IMG/VR virus record: IMGVR_UViG_3300033153_007431
Coordinates: 1-30,438 of that record
Direction: 5' to 3' (one strand)
Source of the DNA: a virus
Length of the DNA stretch: 30,438 nt
Position numbers and translations under genes: made by a program. Of the stretch, positions 23,701 to 29,652 are shown one piece after another. Each line of letters opens with the position of its first letter. Within the stretch, counting starts at the first letter, position 1. The notes beneath the pieces were generated by a model, which was not told where the DNA came from, did no database searches, and saw only the letters and a program-made list of their open reading frames with translations.

Positions 23701-24404
23701 AAGTTGCAAGGGGAGGGCTGTATCCTCTTTTGGTTCTTGACAAAGAAACTGCGATTACGACATGGTTGTCAGGATTCAAACAGGGTAAGTTGGATATGAA
23801 GCTAACCAATAGAGAGGCACATAGACACGCCGATGATGTTGTTCTAAAGACACAGGCATCAGGAATGAAAAGCGATATTGCTCCTGTTCAGAGAAATGCT
23901 ATTGGTAAATTTTTAGGAATATTTCAAACATTCGTAATAAACAATTGGGGATTTTTGACAAGTGACGTATTGGGGATAAAAAATGCAAGAATAACAAATA
24001 AAAAAGCTCTTGGGAAGACTCTAAGTTATGTTGCCTTATCAACATTGGCAAATGTCTTATATGAGGATGTATTTCATATGCACTCGCCTTTACCCGATCC
24101 CGTTCGAGAATTTGTAAAACAAAGAGAGAAGGACAAGAATGTACCTGAATCGTTACTTATGGCTGGTGTTGAAGCTGGATCAGTTTTACCTTATGTTGGG
24201 GGAGGAATAAGATTCGGGTCAAGCCCTCTTGGTGCCGGTGTTCAATTAATTCGCGATATAGGAACAAAGATGTTAATGCCGAGTAGGGGAAGGCCAATTG
24301 GCGAATTGATAGGTACGATTGCGGGGATACCCGGAACCAGACAAATTTACAAAGTTATGAGAAAGAAAAAGAAAAAGAAAACATTCGGAGTTAGAAAATT
24401 TTAA
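20763..24404 (+). CDS. Giant ejection protein (large polyvalent-protein-like), 1213 aa
   Basis: This is the largest gene here and sits last in the virion block, the usual place of the large internal protein that is injected with the DNA. Residues about 140-260 are Gly/Ala-rich and hydrophobic (GAIAGDMPTFTLGSLAGLI, GMVTGAVLGTTGKVLGIA), able to insert in or cross a membrane. The middle (300-800) is charged and mixed, with no peptidoglycan hydrolase motif I can see. The C-terminal third (NITVAYLSGALRTAAIQPVA; NREAHRHADDVVLKTQASG; IGKFLGIFQTFVINNWGFL) resembles the large polyvalent-protein-associated domains found in giant phage and mobile-element proteins. It ends in a polylysine tail. Confidence 0.65.
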   Translation: MKKWKDIVKENEYTILDPLKKQELREAYVNRLIEEQDPNISEEKKKEVREEFYTYAEQIEAPQTEFGYEDPELEMLRRRTQPPPKPELTGEEKLQRDLSRMGSRYIEALDRGLGESVVGLYSQEPGQEMLPFQPYGTLEKLLHGVGAIAGDMPTFTLGSLAGLITGPAAPIVSPTLAFGLTEALRHTGRERLQNTDTWEAIKGAALPTLKGMVTGAVLGTTGKVLGIAEKAAMARGRPILSRAIRYARTPAEIATLTTVPAAMEGHLPKREDFFDAAILLVGLKGAHKISGKLQAAALKLKKSPLDVATDIRERLKVEDVDVPVEIANKSLDQIISETGVPSKVKTKNYEFLQQMQRGKKIIGEREYRENVERYDYRKSNEILSSLDQELVLSDTIESVRTKKTKPMVTKEAIQGSIAEIPYAEIKARLLTGDQFQVKKKIGDPTKSYLKVYSNRSFSPLIEVSESFKGKHSRRVKFSELYPTDKPHRFIYVPERAGMLNVERGVPIENFVRNQPYSRIEPTNRVMENIRINIEKALDIHADNYFTKDIVRMILGGDETLSGYGSSHKMIDPRTNKHGSQMPLWETEFNILKGDARNLPDRKLTAWFRNPYRTFDIIGQPVKKLIFWNTKNAETLGRIEVLKLGKSVREVKKSLGWSPLKGWIGTKIDGRTPSQRIGIYAIAQQEHGIKILDKMGIRKIPVLEPAEIKAYEFMRTKYKDFYERINAMRILAGKEPFGKVENYFTFVRNVNEAINVLGLDIVQIKKSGYTEGLGKKASVSFEDYHPRMTKFKYAKRRVENMIKLEIESFDIFERYSHSAIDHIHISPVVAKIRKMCNVINDGKKRFSLKEEAPGMYDFLQRYADTIAGKKDPQADLKMTHNLSRIRDGLDKLRNNITVAYLSGALRTAAIQPVAIVQAMVETGKSNTVWALGKMFDPRKNMQGMRAREYAIKNSSVLLTRIFDESVRKYTGIGKVVGLRDKVARGGLYPLLVLDKETAITTWLSGFKQGKLDMKLTNREAHRHADDVVLKTQASGMKSDIAPVQRNAIGKFLGIFQTFVINNWGFLTSDVLGIKNARITNKKALGKTLSYVALSTLANVLYEDVFHMHSPLPDPVREFVKQREKDKNVPESLLMAGVEAGSVLPYVGGGIRFGSSPLGAGVQLIRDIGTKMLMPSRGRPIGELIGTIAGIPGTRQIYKVMRKKKKKKTFGVRKF

Positions 24405-24417
24405 GAGGTAAATAGAT

Positions 24418-24615
24418 GTGCAAAGCAATGAATATTTTAAATCTTTTGTCTATATTGTTAGCAGTCTCATTTTTATTATCAATTCTCTTATTTTTATAAT
24501 TTGGAATACGCAGAAAAAAAAGATTGATAATATTGATAAGAAAGTTGACAAGATGGATAGGCAATTAAGCCATCTAAATGGTGAGTGGGATATGTTTAAG
24601 GAAACTCAAAAATGA
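24418..24615 (+). CDS. Holin-like membrane protein with coiled coil, 65 aa
   Basis: One hydrophobic segment (about residues 10-29, FVYIVSSLIFIINSLIFIIW) is followed by a charged heptad-like helix (KKKIDNIDKKVDKMDRQLSHL). This layout fits small XhlA/holin-like or accessory lysis proteins. The frame starts at a GTG that overlaps an ATG two bases upstream; that ATG reads another frame giving a 27-residue hydrophobic peptide (24416-24499). A GAGG site serves either. It precedes a C39-like peptidase gene, consistent with a lysis cassette, but holin function is not shown. Confidence 0.5.
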   Translation: MQSNEYFKSFVYIVSSLIFIINSLIFIIWNTQKKKIDNIDKKVDKMDRQLSHLNGEWDMFKETQK

Positions 24616-24797
24616 GAAACACAACTATTAAATATTATATTGACATTCTTAATAATCTTTGCGAGAATTGTAAACAGCCGGATGGCAGCGGTGATTTTAA
24701 AACTTGTAAAAGTAGGGAAAAGATTAAATGTTGTTCATACGCATTAATCGAGGCAAGCATACAATCCGATTTAAATGGAGAACATAATGTTGATTGA
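24612..24797 (+). CDS. Small cysteine-rich protein, 61 aa
   Basis: It starts at an ATG overlapping the previous stop (ATGA). Five cysteines in C-x2-C (LCENCK, residues 17-20), one TCK and a CC pair suggest metal binding. No transmembrane segment is seen. It lies between the membrane protein and the peptidase. Its end overlaps the start of the peptidase by a few bases. Function unknown. Confidence 0.5.
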   Translation: MRNTTIKYYIDILNNLCENCKQPDGSGDFKTCKSREKIKCCSYALIEASIQSDLNGEHNVD

Positions 24798-25389
24798 AAA
24801 TGTACCTTATTTAACTCAGCGTGATAATTCCCTATTCAAAAGCTCATCTTGTTATCCAACTTCTGTTGCTATGGTTATTAAATATATAATGGATATTGAT
24901 CATCTTTCCTCTGAAGACGTAGGATTGTCTGATAATATGCAGATAGAAGATTTTTTGACAAAGTTATCAATGAGTAAAGAAATTAAGTCATGGGCAAAGC
25001 AGAATTGGGGCAGTTGGGTTAATTCAAGGCTGAAAGGGTTGCGGACATTTGCACTCGTCGAGGATCACATCTTTAACCGATTAATGAACCCGTTTGGATA
25101 CAAGTCTACATTCAGAAAAGATTTGACATTTGAAAAATTCTGTGATATTATGGAAAAACATAGATTGCCAATGCCAGTACGAGGAAAGTTTCCTATCATT
25201 TTAGGCGGCGGGCATATATGTTGTGCGATAGGGTTTAATTATACTGATGGCATAATTGTAATGAATGATCCGTTCGGTAATGCTCATTTTAAATATAAAG
25301 ATCATGACGGTGAGGGTGTTCGTTATCAGGTAGATAAATGGTTCTTGAAAAATAGTAAAATGTTTTGCAACATAATTGAGAGAAAATGA
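24787..25389 (+). CDS. C39-like cysteine peptidase, probable endolysin
   Basis: A papain-like C39 peptidase pattern is visible: QRDN near residues 11-14 with SSCYPTS giving catalytic C22, GGGHICCAIGF with H143, and MNDPFGN with D161. Peptidases of the C39-like (C39_2) group cut peptides, and in phages they may act as peptidoglycan-cleaving endolysins. Position after a holin-like membrane gene supports a lysis role. The chosen start has GGAG six bases upstream; an in-frame ATG at 24775 lacks such a site. No signal peptide is seen, so export would need a holin. The stop overlaps the next ATG. Confidence 0.7.
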   Translation: MLIENVPYLTQRDNSLFKSSSCYPTSVAMVIKYIMDIDHLSSEDVGLSDNMQIEDFLTKLSMSKEIKSWAKQNWGSWVNSRLKGLRTFALVEDHIFNRLMNPFGYKSTFRKDLTFEKFCDIMEKHRLPMPVRGKFPIILGGGHICCAIGFNYTDGIIVMNDPFGNAHFKYKDHDGEGVRYQVDKWFLKNSKMFCNIIERK

Positions 25390-25460
25390 TTGATAGAATA
25401 ATAACAGCACTATTTTTTTTAATTGCTTTTATACTTTGTATAGTATTTTTAGGAGGCTAA
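25386..25460 (+). CDS. Tiny membrane peptide, 24 aa
   Basis: The ATG overlaps the peptidase stop (ATGA). The product is MIDRI plus a single hydrophobic helix (ALFFLIAFILCIVFLGG). The AGGAGG at its end serves as the ribosome site of the next gene. Possible small holin or lysis regulator; the call relies on coupling and hydrophobicity. Confidence 0.4.
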   Translation: MIDRIITALFFLIAFILCIVFLGG

Positions 25461-25462
25461 AT

Positions 25463-25633
25463 ATGGCAACAAAAAATCCAAGAGGACAAAACAGACCTCG
25501 TGACGGCAGAGGCGCAGGAAAGGGTACCGGTAGAGGCAGAGGGCTTGGCCGGAATACCGGAGGCTGCAAGAAAGGAGGGTTGGGTAAAGGAACAGGATTA
25601 GGTCGTGGTAAGGGCTTGGGCCGTAAAGGATAG
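25463..25633 (+). CDS. Gly/Arg-rich small basic protein, 56 aa
   Basis: The start follows AGGAGGCTAAAT; an in-frame ATG at 25436 has no good site. Nearly all of the protein is Gly, Arg, Lys and a few Leu/Asn, in GxGxGRGxG-type units (GAGKGTGRGRGLGRNTGG and later GLGKGTGLGRGKGLGRKG). There is one Cys near residue 34. Net charge is strongly positive. The pattern recalls small Gly-rich DUF5320-like proteins, but it is only reminiscent. It might bind nucleic acids or membranes; the lysis-region position makes a cell-envelope target conceivable. Confidence 0.6.
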   Translation: MATKNPRGQNRPRDGRGAGKGTGRGRGLGRNTGGCKKGGLGKGTGLGRGKGLGRKG

Positions 25634-25642
25634 GAGAAAAAC

Positions 25643-25816
25643 ATGGTAACTTGGAAAGAAAAACTTATAAGTAAATTGCCGAAATTTACAAGAAAGCAGA
25701 TATTTTATATAATTGCAATAATCAGCTTGCTTGCAATAATTATATTTGTTCCTATGAGTATTAAGTGGAATGGATTTAGTTGTGATAAACAAGGTGTAGA
25801 AATTAGGAAGAAATGA
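25643..25816 (+). CDS. Small membrane protein, 57 aa
   Basis: TAGGAGAAAAAC gives a ribosome site before the ATG. A basic N-terminus (TWKEKLISKLPKFTRKQ) precedes one membrane helix (IFYIIAIISLLAIIIFVPM), then a short polar tail with one Cys. The charge pattern favours a cytoplasmic N-terminus. The stop overlaps the start of the next gene (ATGA). Probably part of the lysis set; function unknown. Confidence 0.55.
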   Translation: MVTWKEKLISKLPKFTRKQIFYIIAIISLLAIIIFVPMSIKWNGFSCDKQGVEIRKK

Positions 25817-26220
25817 GATATATAGGAATATTATTGCTGATAGGAATCGCTTTTGTTAGCGGATATTTTACATCTTCTTATATTACACACGAAGGAGTTG
25901 ATATTACTGTGTCTCCTGTCGGCACTGCTACTCATACACTTTTACAGCCGGAAATTTTAAGTCTTTCACCAAAAGACCCCGAACGACATTACAAATTAGA
26001 ACAATGTTTTATAAACAACATAGAAATAGAAATTGAAAAAGTAGACGTAAGCATAACTCAAAGCAATCCTTTTGTATACCGCATAACTGCAAGCGATAAG
26101 TGTAAACAAACTACACAAGATTTTCGTGTTGAAGTTGGCCAAAAAGGTAATTGGAACTTTTATATAGGAATGGCTATCGGTGCCGGCATGATTGCAACCG
26201 CAGTAATTTTATTACGATAA
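25813..26220 (+). CDS. Membrane protein with periplasmic domain, 135 aa (spanin-like candidate)
   Basis: A hydrophobic N-terminus (IGILLLIGIAFVSGYF, about 4-19) and a C-terminal hydrophobic segment (YIGMAIGAGMIATAVILL, about 117-134) flank a polar, beta-prone 95-residue region with two Cys. Many phages have an envelope protein of similar size close to the endolysin, some acting as spanins. I see no lipobox. The coupled small membrane gene could be a partner. The spanin role is an inference from place only. Confidence 0.5.
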   Translation: MRYIGILLLIGIAFVSGYFTSSYITHEGVDITVSPVGTATHTLLQPEILSLSPKDPERHYKLEQCFINNIEIEIEKVDVSITQSNPFVYRITASDKCKQTTQDFRVEVGQKGNWNFYIGMAIGAGMIATAVILLR

Positions 26221-26221
26221 A

Positions 26222-26422
26222 ATGGGCGAAATAAAATACATAAAAGAAGAAGGCGTAAAGAAGGTAATTGACAGTTTTGAACCGGATAAATATAGAGATA
26301 TTATTATCATGGGAATTAGAAAAGACTACAAACCTGATTTTGGCTGGACATCACTTATGAATATAGAAGTCATAGGCTATTTACAAATTTTTATTCAGGA
26401 ATTATTAGACGAAATGAAGTGA
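26222..26422 (+). CDS. Hypothetical protein, 66 aa
   Basis: This short, charged, probably helical protein (GEIKYIKEEGVKKVIDSFEP) starts one base after the preceding stop, without a strong ribosome site. It is the last gene before the operon terminator at 26457. No motif is recognised. Confidence 0.5.
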   Translation: MGEIKYIKEEGVKKVIDSFEPDKYRDIIIMGIRKDYKPDFGWTSLMNIEVIGYLQIFIQELLDEMK

Positions 26423-26456
26423 TATTATTCAATTCTTTTTATTAGAATCCTCCCAA

Positions 26457-26485
26457 AACCCCTGTTAGAAGCAGGGGTTCTTTTT
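26457..26485 (+). terminator. Terminator of the virion and lysis operon
   Basis: AACCCCTG, a 7-base loop and CAGGGGTT form a perfect 8-bp stem followed by a T-run (TTTTT, 26481-26485). It comes 35 bases after the last gene of the operon and before the next promoter. Confidence 0.9.
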
Positions 26486-26516
26486 GCACTTTTTTTAAAA
26501 AAAATGTAAATAAAAC

Positions 26517-26545
26517 TTGACGAATTATATATTTATATATATATT
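26517..26545 (+). promoter_or_regulatory. Promoter of the right-hand operon
   Basis: TTGACG (26517-26522), a 17-base spacer and TATATT (26540-26545) form a good sigma-70 promoter, with the same -10 as the virion promoter. Expected start about 26552, only 20 bases before the first gene. The surrounding TA-rich tract could be an operator of the ribbon-helix-helix protein encoded just after it. Confidence 0.75.
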
Positions 26546-26573
26546 GGTTTATAGAAATATAAGGAGTTGAAAA

Positions 26574-26711
26574 ATGAAAGTAAATGTGAGTTTTTGGTTA
26601 TCGGAAAAATTAAAGCAATCTATCAAGATTAAGTGTATTAAAGAAGGAACGAACATGTCTGAAGTTATTCGTAAAAAATTAAAAGAATATCTAAATGAAA
26701 AAACCAAATAA
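26574..26711 (+). CDS. Ribbon-helix-helix DNA-binding protein, 45 aa
   Basis: KVNVSFWLSEKLKQSIKIKC gives the short strand and first helix, and GTNMSEVIRKKLKEYL the turn and second helix of a CopG/Arc-like ribbon-helix-helix fold. Such dimers bind operators. As the first gene of the operon, right after its promoter and with an AAGGAG site, it is likely an autoregulator of this operon. Length is at the small end of the family, with no effector domain. Confidence 0.7.
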   Translation: MKVNVSFWLSEKLKQSIKIKCIKEGTNMSEVIRKKLKEYLNEKTK

Positions 26712-26868
26712 AATAATTTTTGTTTGTTCCTGTGGGTTTAAAAGGGAAATACATACGGACATGAAAAAGGTGAAATATAGCCGTAAATGTCCGGCATGTA
26801 GAAAACCATTGGGAAGTACTATAAAAGCCCTTGTAGACGCTCCTGAGCAGTCTGAGGGCAAATTATAA
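26695..26868 (+). CDS. Small zinc-ribbon protein, 57 aa
   Basis: The ATG lies inside the end of the ribbon-helix-helix gene. C11-x-C13 and C32-x2-C35 (VCSCGF and KCPACRK) form a plausible zinc ribbon with about 18 residues between the pairs. The rest is basic with a short acidic tail. Zinc ribbons of this size in phages are usually nucleic-acid- or polymerase-binding, but the partner is unknown. Confidence 0.6.
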   Translation: MKKPNKIIFVCSCGFKREIHTDMKKVKYSRKCPACRKPLGSTIKALVDAPEQSEGKL

Positions 26869-26877
26869 GGGGTTGCT

Positions 26878-27060
26878 ATGGAAGGAATAGAAAAAATAAA
26901 TACTGAGGAGATAAGTAATGAGATGAAAATTTCAAGAGAAAATGAAGTTCAAGTAATTTCAAAATTGCGAAAGTATTATAAAAAGAATTTTCGGAATGGG
27001 GATTCGGATGAAAGTTTTTTGATGTGGATTGAAAATATCCTTTTTGCACGCAAAAGATGA
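26878..27060 (+). CDS. Hypothetical protein, 60 aa
   Basis: A charged, probably helical protein (EEISNEMKISRENEVQVISKLRK in two stretches), with a C-terminal SFLMWIENILFARKR segment. An AAGGGG-type site precedes the ATG. It is in the small-gene part of the right operon. No family recognised. Confidence 0.5.
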   Translation: MEGIEKINTEEISNEMKISRENEVQVISKLRKYYKKNFRNGDSDESFLMWIENILFARKR

Positions 27061-27148
27061 TTTAGATTTTATCGAGTTCTGCCGGCGTAAAATGAAAACT
27101 TTGCGCAAAGCAAAAAAACAAAAAAATTTAAAAGGGAGAAGCGAATGA
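27044..27148 (+). CDS. Possible tiny basic protein, 34 aa
   Basis: A frame from a TTG at 27044 (or the ATG at 27092) ends in TGA overlapping the next start in the ATGA manner. It reads DDLDFIEFCRRK and then a lysine-rich tail, which looks protein-like. It has no convincing ribosome site and overlaps the preceding gene. A 12-bp perfect palindrome (CTTTGCGCAAAG, 27099-27110) lies within it. It may instead be leader sequence. Confidence 0.25.
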   Translation: MHAKDDLDFIEFCRRKMKTLRKAKKQKNLKGRSE

Positions 27149-27411
27149 AAAAAATAATTAATGCACAGTACAAAGAGGAAAATATTTCAGGGTTTGCATA
27201 TCAAAAAGAAAATGAAACGCTTATTGAGTTAATTAGACGTTTCATTGAACGTAAAATAGGCAAAGAAATTTATTCCTTAAAATTGGATCATCAAAATTTT
27301 GATGGGAGCGCACAGTTTTCCGGAGCAGTAGTAAAATATAACAAACATACCGGATGTTGTGATTTAGGAACGGTCACGATTTATGTATATGAGGAGGCGA
27401 GCAATGAGTGA
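27145..27411 (+). CDS. Hypothetical protein, 88 aa
   Basis: AAAAGGGAGAAGCGA gives a strong ribosome site. The protein has a helical N-terminal half (ETLIELIRRFIERKIGKEIY) and a beta-prone second half with a CC pair (HTGCCDLGTVTIYVYEE). It overlaps the start of the Rad52-like gene by eight bases, suggesting co-translation with the annealing protein. No family recognised. Confidence 0.55.
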   Translation: MKKIINAQYKEENISGFAYQKENETLIELIRRFIERKIGKEIYSLKLDHQNFDGSAQFSGAVVKYNKHTGCCDLGTVTIYVYEEASNE

Positions 27412-28219
27412 AGATATAAAGAAACTTTCGGCACCTATGCCGGAGGAGGCAATTCAGCGCACTGATAAGACTGTTACAAAAAAAGGATACGACACCACCG
27501 GATATGGTTATCAATATTGCGTTGATCGTCTTAATGATGTATGCGGGGAAAAGTGGGGTTTTGAGTGGAAAATTATTAAAGAGTCTGAGGGTGTTTATCA
27601 AAAGTCAGGAATAGATTTTTTTTCAATTACGGTGCGACTATCAATATGGATTAATGATATTGGAAACAATCGGGCATGTGTAGGCGGTCATATCGGCATA
27701 GATTATGCCGACACCTTAAAAGGTGCAATTACAAACGCCTTTAAAAAGACGGCTGCTTTTTGGGGAATAGGCGGGGATGCTTTTCGGGGAACTATTGACG
27801 ATGATGCGAATCTGCCTGACAAACATGAAAATATCAAAAGCAGAAAGTCAAGCATGAAAGTCTGCCCGATATGCGGGGTTGAGGCGATTATCACAAATAA
27901 GTATGAGGGTAACTATTCTTTTTTATGCTGGGGCAAAAAAGGCGGATGCAATAGAAAATTCGATAGCGATATGGTTGAGGTCATTCCTGAAAAGAAAATA
28001 AATGGTATGACGAAAGAGGAAGCCTTAAAGAAATTTGAGACTTTGCCGGAAAAGGTTAAAGAAGTTTTTAAGGGTGAAGACTATACGAACGAAATGAAAT
28101 GGCAATTTTGTAATAGGCATAATTGGAATCATGAAAAGATGATTTCAGAAATAGAATATAGAGAGCACTCTCATGCTGAAAATGAAAGGGCTTTCGTGGA
28201 TGATAATATATCCCCTTAA
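27404..28219 (+). CDS. Rad52/Rad22-like single-strand annealing protein with zinc ribbon
   Basis: Residues about 30-135 show the Rad52_Rad22 (PF04098) pattern: GYGYQYCVDRLNDVCGEKWG (33-52), a beta region SITVRLSIWI (74-83), and DTLKGAITNAFKKTAAFWGIG (103-123), the helix that lines the DNA groove in this fold. A fused zinc ribbon follows (C154-x2-C157 ... C175-x6-C182), then a helical charged C-terminus. Rad52-like phage annealases pair complementary single strands for recombination or genome-end joining. The start at 27404 has GAGGAGG eight bases upstream; an in-frame ATG at 27383 is poorer. A Cas4-like nuclease 400 bases downstream is a likely exonuclease partner, as in Red/RecET systems. 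Overlaps the previous gene. Confidence 0.82.
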   Translation: MSEDIKKLSAPMPEEAIQRTDKTVTKKGYDTTGYGYQYCVDRLNDVCGEKWGFEWKIIKESEGVYQKSGIDFFSITVRLSIWINDIGNNRACVGGHIGIDYADTLKGAITNAFKKTAAFWGIGGDAFRGTIDDDANLPDKHENIKSRKSSMKVCPICGVEAIITNKYEGNYSFLCWGKKGGCNRKFDSDMVEVIPEKKINGMTKEEALKKFETLPEKVKEVFKGEDYTNEMKWQFCNRHNWNHEKMISEIEYREHSHAENERAFVDDNISP

Positions 28220-28226
28220 TAAGGGG
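28212..28226 (+). promoter_or_regulatory. Hairpin spanning the Rad52-like stop and the next ribosome site
   Basis: CCCCTT, loop AAT, AAGGGG is a perfect 6-bp stem. It contains the TAA stop at 28217 and half of the G-rich ribosome site for the gene at 28236. Translation of the upstream gene would open it, so translational coupling is likely. Confidence 0.5.
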
Positions 28227-28235
28227 GGGTTAACG

Positions 28236-28409
28236 ATGACTGACGTTGAATATATTGAAACTATAAAGAAAATGAGTAAAGATGAGTTATTCTCTGAGAT
28301 ATTAGATCATCCATCGTATCTTACAGATAGATATTACCATGATTTCTGTATAGCTATTTATGATAGATATAATCAACTTACGGAGGAAAAAACTGATGAA
28401 CATAGATGA
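28236..28409 (+). CDS. Hypothetical protein, 57 aa
   Basis: The start is chosen at 28236, after the G-run ribosome site; an upstream in-frame ATG (28173) lies inside the annealase gene. The product is acidic and mostly helical (DVEYIETIKKMSKDELFSE; HDFCIAIYDRYNQL). Expression would be coupled to the annealase gene by the hairpin at 28212. Function unknown. Confidence 0.55.
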   Translation: MTDVEYIETIKKMSKDELFSEILDHPSYLTDRYYHDFCIAIYDRYNQLTEEKTDEHR

Positions 28410-28436
28410 AAAGCAAATTAAGAAGGGAGGTTTGAT

Positions 28437-28607
28437 ATGGGAGAAATAACAGATATGTTCTTGGACGGTACGTTGTGCGAAGAGTGTGGCGCTTTGATAG
28501 AAGACATGACTGAAGGGGCTATTGAATTACCAAATGGCAAATGGAAGATGGTAAAAAAGCCTCCGGGTTACCCCCGAAAATGTAAAGACTGTGAAGAAGG
28601 AATATGA
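28437..28607 (+). CDS. Small zinc-ribbon protein, 56 aa
   Basis: AAGGGAGG precedes the ATG. Two pairs, C14-x2-C17 (LCEECG) and C49-x2-C52 (RKCKDCE), separated by about 31 residues, form a zinc-ribbon-like layout with GYPRKCKDC near the end, a pattern seen in small phage proteins. The stop overlaps the nuclease start (ATGA), suggesting cooperation or at least co-expression with the nuclease. Confidence 0.6.
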   Translation: MGEITDMFLDGTLCEECGALIEDMTEGAIELPNGKWKMVKKPPGYPRKCKDCEEGI

Positions 28608-29386
28608 ACTTAATTACTAAAATTGATAACTATTTAGTTACAAAAGAAAACAGGGAGCGTACAAGTTATTATCCTTCCGAAGTTTCAAAATGTATTCGGC
28701 AGATGTATTATAAATGGGAAAAGATAGAAGTTAGTAATCCCATATCTGCTGGTGGATATTGGAAGATGAATATGGGAAATAAACTCCATGAGCTTGTTAG
28801 CGAATTTCTTGTAGGTGCAAATCTTGAAATAGTAGACGAAGTTTCTTTTAAGTACGATGCCGGATTGAACTATCCTATTTCCGGACGCATTGATAATTTG
28901 TTTATGGAAGGTGAAAGGCTTTGTGGAATTGAAATTAAAACGACATACGGTGCAGGAATAAGGGCTATCCGCAATAAAGGCTATCCTAAAGATAATGATA
29001 TTGAACAGGTGCTTGTCTATATGGGATGTACGGATATTGAAAAATTCTATATACTATATATCGGACGTGATGACGGATACCGGACACAATTTAAAATTGA
29101 GAAACGAAACGGACAGATATTCTGTGACAATAAGCCTGTTCATATCACGTTTGAAAAATTGTTAGATAAATTTAGAGACCTTGAAGATTATAGGTTAGAA
29201 AACAGATTGCCGGATCGTCAGTTTAAAGTTGCTATTAAAAACGGTGCAATTAAAGATAAATTTCAAAAAAACAAAGTTGTTTATAAATCTATGTGGTGTT
29301 GTATGTATTGTCAATATGCAAACAAATGTTGGGAAGATATATTAAATAAAGAAGGAATGTTTTATGGAGAAGATAAAATTACATAA
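28604..29386 (+). CDS. Cas4-like PD-(D/E)XK exonuclease with Fe-S cysteines
   Basis: The nuclease motifs appear in order: GNKLHEL with H62, ISGRIDNLF with D97, GIEIKTT with E110-x-K112, and EQVLVYM with Q135 and Y139. The cysteine set of Cas4/AddB-type [4Fe-4S] nucleases is also present: C30 in SKCIRQMYY near the start, and C232/C233, C236 and C242 in the C-terminal WCCMYC..KCW. Known relatives are exonucleases that resect DNA ends. Here there is no Cas1/Cas2, so a role as the exonuclease partner of the Rad52-like annealase is more likely than CRISPR adaptation. Length 260 aa is normal. Coupled by ATGA to the zinc-ribbon gene. Confidence 0.85.
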   Translation: MNLITKIDNYLVTKENRERTSYYPSEVSKCIRQMYYKWEKIEVSNPISAGGYWKMNMGNKLHELVSEFLVGANLEIVDEVSFKYDAGLNYPISGRIDNLFMEGERLCGIEIKTTYGAGIRAIRNKGYPKDNDIEQVLVYMGCTDIEKFYILYIGRDDGYRTQFKIEKRNGQIFCDNKPVHITFEKLLDKFRDLEDYRLENRLPDRQFKVAIKNGAIKDKFQKNKVVYKSMWCCMYCQYANKCWEDILNKEGMFYGEDKIT

Positions 29387-29433
29387 AGGGTTTAAATGGA
29401 TTAAAAATTATAAAGGATTATAAAGGAGGTAAA

Positions 29434-29652
29434 ATGATACAATGTGATTTATGCGGACGCCTGAAGGATGAGGAATTAGAGATGTATCCTGATACGATTG
29501 TATTGCCATATCGGGTCCAAGGTAAAATATATGTACAAGTATATAATGTATGTGATGAATGTATTGAGGCAATTACAGATGCAGTTGAGAAAGAAATTCC
29601 GGGAAAGATAGGGAGAGTGACTAATGAAATTAACAAGCGAAATAGAAATTGA
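29434..29652 (+). CDS. Small zinc-finger-like protein, 72 aa
   Basis: AAAGGAGGTAAA is a near-perfect ribosome site. C4-x2-C7 (QCDLCGR) and C40-x2-C43 (NVCDECIEA) give a treble-clef or ribbon-type metal site with a beta-rich middle (IVLPYRVQGKIYVQVYN). A helical C-terminus follows. The last 29 bases overlap the next gene. The role is unknown. Confidence 0.6.
   Translation: MIQCDLCGRLKDEELEMYPDTIVLPYRVQGKIYVQVYNVCDECIEAITDAVEKEIPGKIGRVTNEINKRNRN

Noticed and set aside
28396-28449. 17-codon frame between two small genes of the right operon
   Set aside because: Too short, no distinct ribosome site, and overlaps the better-supported zinc-ribbon gene start.
28604-29386. CRISPR adaptation role for the Cas4-like nuclease
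   Set aside because: No Cas1, Cas2 or repeat array in the window; the neighbouring Rad52-like annealase gives a simpler recombination context.
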